From: Natronohydrobacter sp.
Lineage (GTDB): Bacteria; Pseudomonadota; Alphaproteobacteria; Rhodobacterales; Rhodobacteraceae
Length of the DNA: 15,106 nucleotides
Direction of reading: 5' to 3'
Assembly (NCBI GenBank): GCA_007116445.1
Contig: SKIM01000200.1
Span: 1 to 15,106 of the forward strand
Positions within the stretch are counted from its first letter, which is position 1. Every line of letters begins with the position of its first letter. The notes under the pieces were generated by a model. It saw only the letters and a list, made by a program, of their open reading frames with translations. It searched no databases and was not told the DNA's origin. The position numbers were made by a program, and so were the translations under genes. Below, piece after piece: positions 6,515 through 12,584 of this stretch.

Positions 6515-6881
6515 CAAACGACCACTGGACCGAAGCGACCCAGATCCGCTGGCGGTATTTTTCGACGCCGCCCGCGCCGATGCGCCAGAACTGTCCGCCC
6601 AAATGCGAGCCCGAATCCTAGCAGGCGCAGCGCAAGCGCGCGCCATGCCCCCGACGCCTGCGCGCGCCAACCGGTGGCGCGGCCTGATTTCGGTCTGGAG
6701 CGCCTCGCTTGCAGCCAGCGGCGCGATGGCCGCGATGGCTGGGCTCTGGGTCGGCATTGTGATGCCGCTTCCAGTTGTCGCGCTGGAGTTGCCCGTCTGG
6801 ATGCACGAAGCCTTCAGCTTCCTTGACGCCGTAGCGCTGCCCCTGATCGGGTTGGATGACCCCTTGACGATAGGATTCTGA
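6498..6881 (+). CDS. Single-pass membrane protein, candidate anti-sigma factor
   Basis: A 127-residue protein without a family I recognise. Residues 1-60 are hydrophilic and contain a helical stretch DPLAVFFDAARADAPELSAQ, similar in style to the sigma-binding segments of short anti-sigma factors. A hydrophobic segment at about 63-95 (LISVWSASLAASGAMAAMAG, then LWVGIVMPLPVVAL) would cross the membrane once, leaving a short C-terminal tail (WMHEAFSFLDAVALPLIGLDD). The 17-nt overlap with the ECF sigma gene and the metal-sensor-like gene 3 nt downstream point to a CnrY-like anti-sigma role; this is inference from position and topology. An alternative ATG at 6504 is better placed after GGGG (6493-6496). 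Confidence 0.75.
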   Translation: MKMTTDKRPLDRSDPDPLAVFFDAARADAPELSAQMRARILAGAAQARAMPPTPARANRWRGLISVWSASLAASGAMAAMAGLWVGIVMPLPVVALELPVWMHEAFSFLDAVALPLIGLDDPLTIGF

Positions 6882-6884
6882 GCG

Positions 6885-7382
6885 ATGGAAACGGATAAAC
6901 CCGCGCGCAAACAGCGCTTTTCATGGTTGAAAGCGGCGCTTGTCGTCTCGGTCCTGCTGAATCTGGCCGGCTTTGCGATGCTGGGCGCGATCGCGACACG
7001 CGCGGGCGAGCCAGGCAGTGTGCTGCGTGCGGCGATTTCGGCGCTGCCCAATGAGACGCGCCGCGCATTGCGCAGCGATACCCGCGCCATCTGGCGCGAT
7101 GCACGGCTGCGCGGCACGGGCATGTCGTCCCAGCGCAACATAATCGCGGCGCTGCGCGCAGAGGAATTCGACGAAGCTCTCTTCGCAGATGCGCTGACCC
7201 AAGCCCAGGCTCATCTGGTTCAGATCAGCACACAGATGCACCAACTGCTGATCGCAGAAGTCAGTACAATGTCGCCCGCGGCTCGGCAGGCCTATGCTGA
7301 TGCGTTGGAAGAGGCGCTGAAACAGCGGCGCTGGCGTGATCGTGGCTCAGGCAACAGGCGTCCTGAGCTGCCTTCGCGTTAA
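6885..7382 (+). CDS. Membrane-anchored periplasmic metal-sensor-like protein (CnrX/ZraP type)
   Basis: A 165-residue protein. A basic N-terminus is followed by a signal anchor (about 15-38, LKAALVVSVLLNLAGFAMLG), then a periplasmic helical domain of the heavy-metal sensor/resistance type: LPNETRRALRSDTRAIWRD (54-72), then RNIIAALRAEEFDEALFADA and LTQAQAHLVQISTQMHQLLI, ending in MSPAARQAYADALEEAL. Candidate metal ligands are H110, M118 and H119; I cannot confirm the CnrX ligand set. AGGA at 6872-6875 is a good ribosome site 9 nt before the ATG. In CnrYXH-like systems such a sensor contacts the anti-sigma factor and releases the ECF sigma when metal binds. The last 122 bp are also read in antisense as the tail of the pleD-like gene. 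The C-terminal 20 residues are basic and probably disordered. Confidence 0.8.
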   Translation: METDKPARKQRFSWLKAALVVSVLLNLAGFAMLGAIATRAGEPGSVLRAAISALPNETRRALRSDTRAIWRDARLRGTGMSSQRNIIAALRAEEFDEALFADALTQAQAHLVQISTQMHQLLIAEVSTMSPAARQAYADALEEALKQRRWRDRGSGNRRPELPSR

Positions 7383-8760
7383 CGGCCATCGACACGCGAT
7401 TGCGCCCGGTTTCCTTCGCCTGATGCAGCGCGCGATCGGCCGCATCAATCAGAGCTTCCATGTCAAGTGTGTGATCCGCGCGCGACAGCATCGCCGCAGG
7501 GTCATGCGTTGCCACACCGATCGAGACTGTCACGCGCAACGCGCCGGGCACACCTTTCACACTGAAGCTTTCGGCCTCGATGGCGTTGCGGATGCGTTCG
7601 GCCATCTTTCGCGCGGCGCGGGCCGTCAAGCCCGGCAGCGTGAGCAGAAACTCCTCGCCTCCATATCGCGAAAGCATATCACCCGCGCGGATCACGGAAC
7701 TCATGCGCCGCGCCACCTCGACCAGCACACGGTCCCCGGCAAGATGCCCGAAGCTGTCATTGATCCGCTTGAAATTGTCGATGTCGATGAGCACAAGCGC
7801 GAAGGGCGTCTTGTCCTGTCGATCATCGGGTATCATCATTCGGCCCAGATGCAACATGCCATGGCGACGATTGAAAAGCGCGGTCAGCGGGTCGCGCGTG
7901 GCGAGATCCAGCTCCATGCTCAGCGCCTCGCGCATCGCATCGGCCCAGAGCTTGCGCTTGACCACAGATGCCAGCCGCAATTTGGTTTCAAGATCGTCGA
8001 AGGGTTCCTGCAGCACTTCTTCCGCGCCCAGATCCAGCGCCATCCCCCGCAATGCACGCAGGGGCGCAGGCATCAGCGCGACGATGGGAAGATCGCGCGT
8101 CAATTCTCTCGAGCGCAGCTCGGAGATGATGGCGAGGCCGTGCAGGTCGATCACATCCGGGGCCAGCATCAGCACATCGGGCAGCGCGTCAGGCTGGGTC
8201 GGATTCAGCATTTCGGGCAGAGACACAACTTCATCGTAAAGCGTCGCCGACAGGTCAAGCGCCTGCCCGCAACTGGCGATATCATGGCAGACCAGTGCGA
8301 TCCGCGCGCCCGGATTGATCGCGACCTGACGATGCGCGAGATCCAGGCTCAGACTGGTCTTACCCTGGGACTGGTAATCACGCTCGGTGCTTCTTTTGCG
8401 CAGCAACGCGCGCAGACGTGACAGCAGATAGGCCTCATCGAGCGGCTTGCGCAGCACATCATCGGCGCCTGCCGCCAGCGCTTCGAGCCGCGTTTCGCGT
8501 CCGGTATCGGCGGAAAACAGCACGATGGGAATATGCGCCGTCTGCGGATCCGCGCGCAGCGCCCTGCAGACATCAGGGCCGGACATATCGGGCAATGAGC
8601 AATCCATCAGCACCAGATCAGGCCGGAAATCACGCGCGAGCTTCAGAGCGGCCGCGCCCGAGACAGCCAGCAAGCTCTCATAACAGACCGCTGACAGTTT
8701 CGCGCGCAGCACGATCCGCCCGAGCGACATGTCATCGACAACGAGTATTCGATTCGGCAC
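7261..8760 (-). CDS. pleD: PleD-type response regulator diguanylate cyclase (REC-REC-GGDEF)
   Basis: A 499-residue protein. REC1 (about 4-122) is intact: D9/D10, phosphoacceptor D53 in LVLMDCSLPDMSG, and K105 in LRKPLDE. REC2 (about 152-268) is degenerate, with Ala-Pro where the phospho-Asp should be (VLMLAPDVIDLHG), as expected of an adaptor. The GGDEF domain (about 285-458) has the active loop RYGGEEF (365-371) and the product-inhibition I-site R358-x-x-D361 five residues before it, plus DIDNFKRINDSFGH. It should make c-di-GMP when phosphorylated. The start is GTG at 8760, with AAGGGG 8 nt upstream. Homologues usually end soon after GRNRVSMA; here about 40 low-complexity residues follow, coded entirely within the overlap with the convergent sensor gene. 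The gene lies divergent from a DUF3572 gene. Confidence 0.92.
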   Translation of the reverse strand: MPNRILVVDDMSLGRIVLRAKLSAVCYESLLAVSGAAALKLARDFRPDLVLMDCSLPDMSGPDVCRALRADPQTAHIPIVLFSADTGRETRLEALAAGADDVLRKPLDEAYLLSRLRALLRKRSTERDYQSQGKTSLSLDLAHRQVAINPGARIALVCHDIASCGQALDLSATLYDEVVSLPEMLNPTQPDALPDVLMLAPDVIDLHGLAIISELRSRELTRDLPIVALMPAPLRALRGMALDLGAEEVLQEPFDDLETKLRLASVVKRKLWADAMREALSMELDLATRDPLTALFNRRHGMLHLGRMMIPDDRQDKTPFALVLIDIDNFKRINDSFGHLAGDRVLVEVARRMSSVIRAGDMLSRYGGEEFLLTLPGLTARAARKMAERIRNAIEAESFSVKGVPGALRVTVSIGVATHDPAAMLSRADHTLDMEALIDAADRALHQAKETGRNRVSMAVNAKAAQDACCLSHDHASAAVSAPLPTHQHRPAEPRATLY

Positions 8761-8792
8761 GTCGCTTGCCCCTTGTCATGGTGAATGTGTCA

Positions 8793-8820
8793 TTAATATG
8801 TAGGACTACGAGGTTAACAA
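8793..8820 (-). promoter_or_regulatory. Candidate promoter of the pleD-like gene
   Basis: On the minus strand, TTGTTA (8820-8815), a 16-bp spacer, then TATTAA (8798-8793); each matches 4/6 consensus positions. Transcription would start near 8786, giving a leader of about 26 nt. On the plus strand a weaker TTGTCA (8773-8778), 15-bp spacer, TAATAT (8794-8799) could serve the DUF3572 gene, so the two promoters may overlap. AGGTT-N5-AACCT (8811-8825) adds dyad symmetry. Confidence 0.35.
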
Positions 8821-8848
8821 AACCTTTCATCTTTCGGAGGCCATGGAC

Positions 8849-9142
8849 ATGACCCCATCACATGCGCGAGATCTCGCTCATGGCGCGCTGATCTGGCTTT
8901 GCGGGCAGGAGGAGCTTTTGCCGGTCTTCCTGACAGCAAGCGGAGCTTCGGCAGGCGAACTGGTGGCCGCGCTGCGCGATCCCGCTGGGGTGGATGACGC
9001 GCTTCTGGGGGCTGGACTTGATTTCATCCTGATGCGCGATGAAACCGTCATCGCCGCATCGCGTGCGCAAGGTATTGGCAATGATCAGCTGGCCATGGCA
9101 CAAGCCGTGCTGTCTGGCGCAGGACAGACGCACTGGACCTGA
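8849..9142 (+). CDS. DUF3572 family protein
   Basis: A 97-residue acidic, helical protein matching DUF3572 in pattern: an N-terminal LAHGALIWLCGQEELLPVFL, the middle SGASAGELVAALRDP, then LGAGLDFILMRDETVIA and a final AMAQAVLSGAGQTHW. No catalytic residues, membrane segment or known function. Two in-frame ATGs exist; 8849 is chosen because GGAGG (8836-8840) sits 8 nt before it and only 2 nt before the ATG at 8843. DUF3572 genes often neighbour pleD in alphaproteobacteria (from memory), and it is divergent from pleD here. aspS follows after 68 bp and probably has its own promoter. Confidence 0.8.
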   Translation: MTPSHARDLAHGALIWLCGQEELLPVFLTASGASAGELVAALRDPAGVDDALLGAGLDFILMRDETVIAASRAQGIGNDQLAMAQAVLSGAGQTHWT

Positions 9143-9146
9143 CCCC

Positions 9147-9175
9147 TTGACTTCCTGCGCCTCAGCCTGTGTATC
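9147..9175 (+). promoter_or_regulatory. Candidate aspS promoter
   Basis: TTGACT (9147-9152), a 17-bp spacer, then TGTATC (9170-9175). The -35 matches 5/6 but the -10 only 3/6, which is common in high-GC alphaproteobacterial promoters. The AAAGGG ribosome site at 9199-9204 lies about 20 nt after the expected transcription start. Confidence 0.4.
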
Positions 9176-9210
9176 GCGCGGGTTCGCATATGCTTCTGAA
9201 AGGGCCGATC

Positions 9211-10992
9211 ATGCACGCCTATCGCAGCCATACCTGTGCCGACCTGAGAGCCGCCCATGTGGGCGAGACAGTCCGCCTGTCGGGATGGGTGCATCGTATC
9301 CGCGACCATGGCGGCGTGCTGTTCATCGACCTGCGCGACCATTACGGCATCACGCAGGTTCTGGCCGATAGCGACTCGGCGGCCTTCAAGGCGATTGAAA
9401 AGCTGCGTGCCGAATTCTGCATCCGGATCGAGGGCGAGGTGAAGGCCCGCGATGCCGCGCTCGTCAATGCCAAGCTGCCGACGGGCGAGATCGAGGTCTA
9501 TGTGCGCGCCATGGATGTGCTGGGCGCGGCCGAGGATCTGCCCCTGCCGGTCTTTGGGGAGCCGGACTATCCCGAAGAAACGCGCCTCGCCTACCGCTTT
9601 CTGGACCTGCGCCGCGACGGGCTGCATGCGAATATGATGCTGCGCTCGAATGTCGTGCGCTCCATGCGGTCGCGGATGTGGGACACGGGCTTCACCGAGT
9701 TCCAGACGCCGATCATCACCGCGTCGAGCCCCGAGGGCGCGCGCGATTTTCTGGTGCCCTCGCGCCTGCATCCGGGCAAATTCTACGCGCTGCCGCAGGC
9801 ACCCCAGCAGTTCAAGCAGTTGATCATGGTGTCGGGCTTTGACCGCTATTTCCAGATCGCGCCCTGTTTCCGCGACGAAGACCCCCGCGCCGACCGCTCG
9901 CCGACGGATTTCTACCAGCTTGATGTCGAGATGAGCTTTGTCGAGCAGGAGGATGTCTTCGCGGCGGTTGGGCCGGTGCTGCAGGGTGTGTTCGAGGAAT
10001 TTGCGGGCGGCAAGAAGGTCGACGCTTGCGCCGACTGGCCGCGCATCCCTTACGCCGAGTCGCTGTTGAAATACGGCTCCGACAAGCCCGACCTGCGCAA
10101 CCCGATCGAGATGCAGGTCGTATCCGAACATTTCCGCGGCTCTGGCTTCGCGATCTTCGCGAAGCTGCTGGAGAATGAGGGCACCGAGATCCGCGCCATT
10201 CCCGCGCCGGGCGGTGGCTCGCGCAAGTTCTGCGACCGGATGAACGGTTTTGCTCAGGCGCAGGGGCTGCCGGGGATGGGGTATATCTTCTGGCGTGCAG
10301 GCAGCGACGGGCTCGAAGCCGCGGGCCCGCTGGCCAAGAATATCGGCCCGGAGCGGACTGAAGCGATCCGCCAGCAGCTCGGCCTTGGCGAAGGTGATGC
10401 GGCCTTCTTCCTTGGCGGCAAGCCCGCGCAATTCGAAGGCGTCGCCGCGAAAGCCCGCGACGAGATTGGCCGCGAGCTGAAACTGACCGATGAAAACCGC
10501 TTCGCCTTTGCCTGGATCGTCGACTTCCCGATGTATGAGGCGGATGCCGAGACCGGCAAGATCGACTTCAGCCATAACCCGTTTTCCATGCCGCAAGGCG
10601 GGATGGACGCGCTGGACGGTGATCCGCTGGCGGTCAAGGGCTATCAGTATGACCTCGCCTGCAATGGCTATGAGATCCTCTCGGGCGCGATCCGAAACCA
10701 CAAGCCCGAGATCATGTATCGCGCGTTTGAGATTGCAGGCTATCCGAATTCCGAAGTCGACAAGCGCTTCGGCGGCATGGTCAAGGCATTCAAATTCGGC
10801 GCGCCGCCGCATGGCGGTTGCGCGGCGGGGATTGACCGGATCGTGATGCTGCTGGCCGATGAGGCGAATATCCGTCAGGTGATCATGTTCCCGATGACCC
10901 AGCGCGCCGAAGACCTGCTTCTCAAGGCGCCCTCTGATCCGACGAATGAGCAGCTGCGCGAACTGGGTCTGCGACTGGCGCCAAAGGAATAA
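9211..10992 (+). CDS. aspS: Aspartyl-tRNA synthetase
   Basis: A 593-residue class IIb synthetase, the usual bacterial length with the GAD insertion domain. Order: OB-fold anticodon domain (about 1-110, SGWVHRIRDHGGVLFIDLRD); catalytic core with motif 1 around 150-170 (MWDTGFTEFQTPIIT), QAPQQFKQ, motif 2 FRDEDPRADRS (220-230), and motif 3 GAPPHGGCAAGIDRIVML (530-547) with R543; the GAD insert lies about 290-420. It charges tRNA with aspartate. The start at 9211 is chosen for AAAGGG at 9199-9204; starts at 9169 and 9190 lack good sites. H33 in RDHGG corresponds to the position that is His in non-discriminating bacterial AspRS and Leu in E. coli, so it may also charge tRNA-Asn for GatCAB amidation (inference). 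Confidence 0.97.
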   Translation: MHAYRSHTCADLRAAHVGETVRLSGWVHRIRDHGGVLFIDLRDHYGITQVLADSDSAAFKAIEKLRAEFCIRIEGEVKARDAALVNAKLPTGEIEVYVRAMDVLGAAEDLPLPVFGEPDYPEETRLAYRFLDLRRDGLHANMMLRSNVVRSMRSRMWDTGFTEFQTPIITASSPEGARDFLVPSRLHPGKFYALPQAPQQFKQLIMVSGFDRYFQIAPCFRDEDPRADRSPTDFYQLDVEMSFVEQEDVFAAVGPVLQGVFEEFAGGKKVDACADWPRIPYAESLLKYGSDKPDLRNPIEMQVVSEHFRGSGFAIFAKLLENEGTEIRAIPAPGGGSRKFCDRMNGFAQAQGLPGMGYIFWRAGSDGLEAAGPLAKNIGPERTEAIRQQLGLGEGDAAFFLGGKPAQFEGVAAKARDEIGRELKLTDENRFAFAWIVDFPMYEADAETGKIDFSHNPFSMPQGGMDALDGDPLAVKGYQYDLACNGYEILSGAIRNHKPEIMYRAFEIAGYPNSEVDKRFGGMVKAFKFGAPPHGGCAAGIDRIVMLLADEANIRQVIMFPMTQRAEDLLLKAPSDPTNEQLRELGLRLAPKE

Positions 10993-11011
10993 GACAGGCT
11001 GTAGCGCTGAA

Positions 11012-11157
11012 CCCTCCAGCAGGACAAAATGCCCTGAAGGGGGGGAGTGCGCATAAAGCGCAAGCCACGCGCGCCGGCGTTATTTCGCCAAAGGGTGCAG
11101 CCTGACCAAATGGTGACACGCGGGGCGCTTGCACATGCGCCACGCTTCAGCCCCCCT
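11012..11157 (+). ncRNA. Candidate structured RNA in the aspS-polysaccharide intergenic region
   Basis: No convincing reading frame is present, but the stretch can fold into a long irregular hairpin. Outer AGGGGGG (about 11038-11044) pairs with CCCCCCT (11151-11157). Inside this, GTGCGCAT (11047-11054) pairs with ATGCGCCAC (11135-11143) with one bulged C, then GCAAG (11060-11064) with CTTGC (11128-11132), and an apical GGCG-TTATTT-CGCC (11076-11089). A separate 5' element, CCCTCC-AG-CAGG (11012-11023), can pair with CCTG-AA-GGGGGG (11033-11044) and competes with the outer stem. A terminator-like hairpin follows. It could be a small RNA, an aspS 3' UTR or a leader. I do not recognise it as 6S, tmRNA or SRP RNA, and the strand is not certain because the stems are near-symmetric. 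Confidence 0.35.
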
Positions 11158-11178
11158 ACCGCGCGAGCGGGGGCTTTC
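11149..11178 (+). terminator. Terminator-like hairpin upstream of the polysaccharide operon
   Basis: AGCCCCC (11149-11155) pairs with GGGGGCT (11169-11175), with a 13-nt loop, followed by TTTC. The T tract is short. It lies 157 bp after the aspS stop and just before the predicted promoter at 11183, so it would separate aspS or the candidate RNA from the polysaccharide operon. Its C-run also takes part in the candidate RNA's outer stem, so the two structures are mutually exclusive. Confidence 0.5.
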
Positions 11179-11182
11179 AAAG

Positions 11183-11211
11183 TTGCGTTGTATTCCCATT
11201 GGAGCTATGAA
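11183..11211 (+). promoter_or_regulatory. Candidate promoter of the polysaccharide operon
   Basis: TTGCGT (11183-11188), a 17-bp spacer, then TATGAA (11206-11211). Matches are 3/6 and 4/6. If used, transcription starts near 11218, inside the TTAA-N7-TTAA box, with a leader of about 119 nt before the wzy-like gene. I see no other structure in the remaining leader (11231-11336) except AT-rich CATATATG near 11299-11306. Confidence 0.3.
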
Positions 11212-11214
11212 ACC

Positions 11215-11229
11215 TTAAGGCGAGCTTAA
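11215..11229. promoter_or_regulatory. CtrA-type box TTAA-N7-TTAA
   Basis: TTAA (11215-11218), seven bases, TTAA (11226-11229): an exact match to the core binding consensus of CtrA, the alphaproteobacterial cell-cycle/motility response regulator. It sits within CTTAAG-N5-CTTAAG, a 17-bp element with two palindromic halves one helical turn apart. It is about 107 bp upstream of the first polysaccharide gene. Placement at the predicted transcription start would suit repression; if the real promoter is further downstream it would suit activation. Confidence 0.5.
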
Positions 11230-11336
11230 GCATGTCTTGGCGCACGCCAGCACCATATGGCGCAACTCTTGAACGGACATCAATTCTGATCTCTGCTCAT
11301 ATATGCCCAAGGCCGCAGCGCATCAAAGGGGACGGG

Positions 11337-12584
11337 ATGCGGTTATCGTTTCAAAACCTTGGCGTCCGGATTCCCTTCTTGATTGTGGCGGCCTCCGTGG
11401 TGGGATATCCCACAATTTCAATGCTGACCAATCTGATTGGCGCCGATGGCAGCATTCTGCGCATAGTCTTTCGCGCATCCGTAGCGCTTCTGGGCCTTTA
11501 TTTCATCGCTGTCGTATTTGTTAAGTTGCCCGCTGTGACAGTCAGGATCGGCGCGCTTGCCTTTCTGTTTGTCTATACGCTGCGCTTGTTCATCGATCTG
11601 ACGAGGGACTTGCCGAATGCGGATTTTGCATGGACACGATTCACGCTGACTGTGCTTATTCCTTGCCTTGCGATCGCTGTCACCGCCAGCCTGCCGAAAA
11701 CCGAAGCCACGTTTCGCGCTTATATCGCAGCCTGCGGAATTGTGGTGATCATGTCGTATTATCTGCTCGGGAATTATGAAAACCCCTTTCACGGACGCGC
11801 TGGCTTCACGAATCTAAACCCGATTGCGCTGGGACATGCGGCCGTCACAACGATCCTGTGCTTTTCCACCTATCTGTTCAGCACAAAATCCTGGACGGTC
11901 AAATATGCCAGCATCGTCATGATTCTGCTGGCTTTCCCTGTTGTTATCGCATCGGGATCGCGGGGGCCGCTGATCGCGCTTCTGGTCGCCGGGACATGGC
12001 TTTATTTGCACAATTGGCGCATGATTTTACTGGGACTGTCCTTTCTGAGCGTCGCGGCCGTATTCTGGGACACATCCTCCACGCTGGCCAGTCGCATCTC
12101 CAGATTGACGATGGGTGAGGATGCTTCCGCTTTGGGCCGCGCAGGGCTGTTGCGACAGGCGGTGGAGGATTTTTTAAGCTCGCCCATTTACGGCGCGCAA
12201 TTCTCGGTTTTTGGGGACCGCTACCCGCATAATCTCTTTGTCGAAGCCGCCATGGCAACAGGCGTGATCGGCCTTGGATTGCTGATCTGGTTCATGGTGC
12301 TCTATGTGAAGTCCCTGCGCCATATTGGCAGAGACTTTCCTTTGCTTTCGGCACTGTCCATTCAGGGCCTTGTCTTCACGCAGCTGTCGGGCGCGATCTA
12401 TATCAACACGGTTTTTTTCCCCGCGGCGTTGCTGATCATCATGCTTTCTGCACGCAGCCGTGCCGAAAGCCGGAAAGCCGCTCTGCACCAGGTCGCGCCC
12501 GCGCGCGCCTGCGCATCTGACGCAATCACCGCCGCCCCCAGACCTGCCCGCGCCCATACCCATGCTCCGAGGCTGTCAGAATGA
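11337..12584 (+). CDS. O-antigen ligase/polymerase family membrane protein (Wzy/WaaL-like)
   Basis: A 415-residue polytopic membrane protein with about 10-12 hydrophobic segments. The Wzy_C region contains ASGSRGPLIALLVAG (205-219), the long periplasmic loop with GRAGLLRQAVEDFLSSPIYGAQF (267-289), and PHNLFVEAAMATGVIGLG (297-314). The loop His298 and the SGSRG arginine are family hallmarks used to bind polyprenyl-linked sugar chains. It likely polymerises repeat units or ligates glycan at the periplasmic face. The start at 11337 is supported by AAAGGGG 5 nt upstream; a longer start at 11232 lacks a site. The C-terminal 40 residues are an Ala/Arg/Pro-rich cytoplasmic tail. It looks less GC-biased than its neighbours by eye. 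The stop overlaps the next gene as ATGA. Polymerase versus ligase cannot be decided from sequence. Confidence 0.85.
   Translation: MRLSFQNLGVRIPFLIVAASVVGYPTISMLTNLIGADGSILRIVFRASVALLGLYFIAVVFVKLPAVTVRIGALAFLFVYTLRLFIDLTRDLPNADFAWTRFTLTVLIPCLAIAVTASLPKTEATFRAYIAACGIVVIMSYYLLGNYENPFHGRAGFTNLNPIALGHAAVTTILCFSTYLFSTKSWTVKYASIVMILLAFPVVIASGSRGPLIALLVAGTWLYLHNWRMILLGLSFLSVAAVFWDTSSTLASRISRLTMGEDASALGRAGLLRQAVEDFLSSPIYGAQFSVFGDRYPHNLFVEAAMATGVIGLGLLIWFMVLYVKSLRHIGRDFPLLSALSIQGLVFTQLSGAIYINTVFFPAALLIIMLSARSRAESRKAALHQVAPARACASDAITAAPRPARAHTHAPRLSE

Larger units (their letters stand above)
10993..11336. other. 344-bp intergenic region without a gene
   Basis: Between the aspS stop and the polysaccharide operon no open frame resembles a gene. 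The first half is GC-rich and rich in dyad symmetry (candidate structured RNA plus terminator-like hairpin, 11012-11178). The second half is more AT-rich and holds the candidate promoter, the TTAA-N7-TTAA box and the untranslated leader. Confidence 0.7.

Noticed and set aside
7336..8421. A 361-codon open frame on the plus strand
   Set aside because: It is antisense to the pleD-like gene, rich in His, Arg and Gln, a typical shadow.
8793..8828. Two TTAA motifs upstream of DUF3572/pleD as a CtrA site
   Set aside because: They are 17 bp apart, and the second is followed by TTTC rather than TTAA at the N7 position.
9085..10812. A 575-codon open frame on the minus strand
   Set aside because: It is antisense to aspS, which has full family motifs; the frame is long only because of high-GC codon bias, and the product resembles nothing.
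11031..11180. 6S RNA, tmRNA or SRP RNA identity for the structured region
   Set aside because: A GGGTGCAGCCTG segment recalls part of E. coli 6S RNA, but its position in the fold does not fit, and tmRNA or SRP core motifs are absent.
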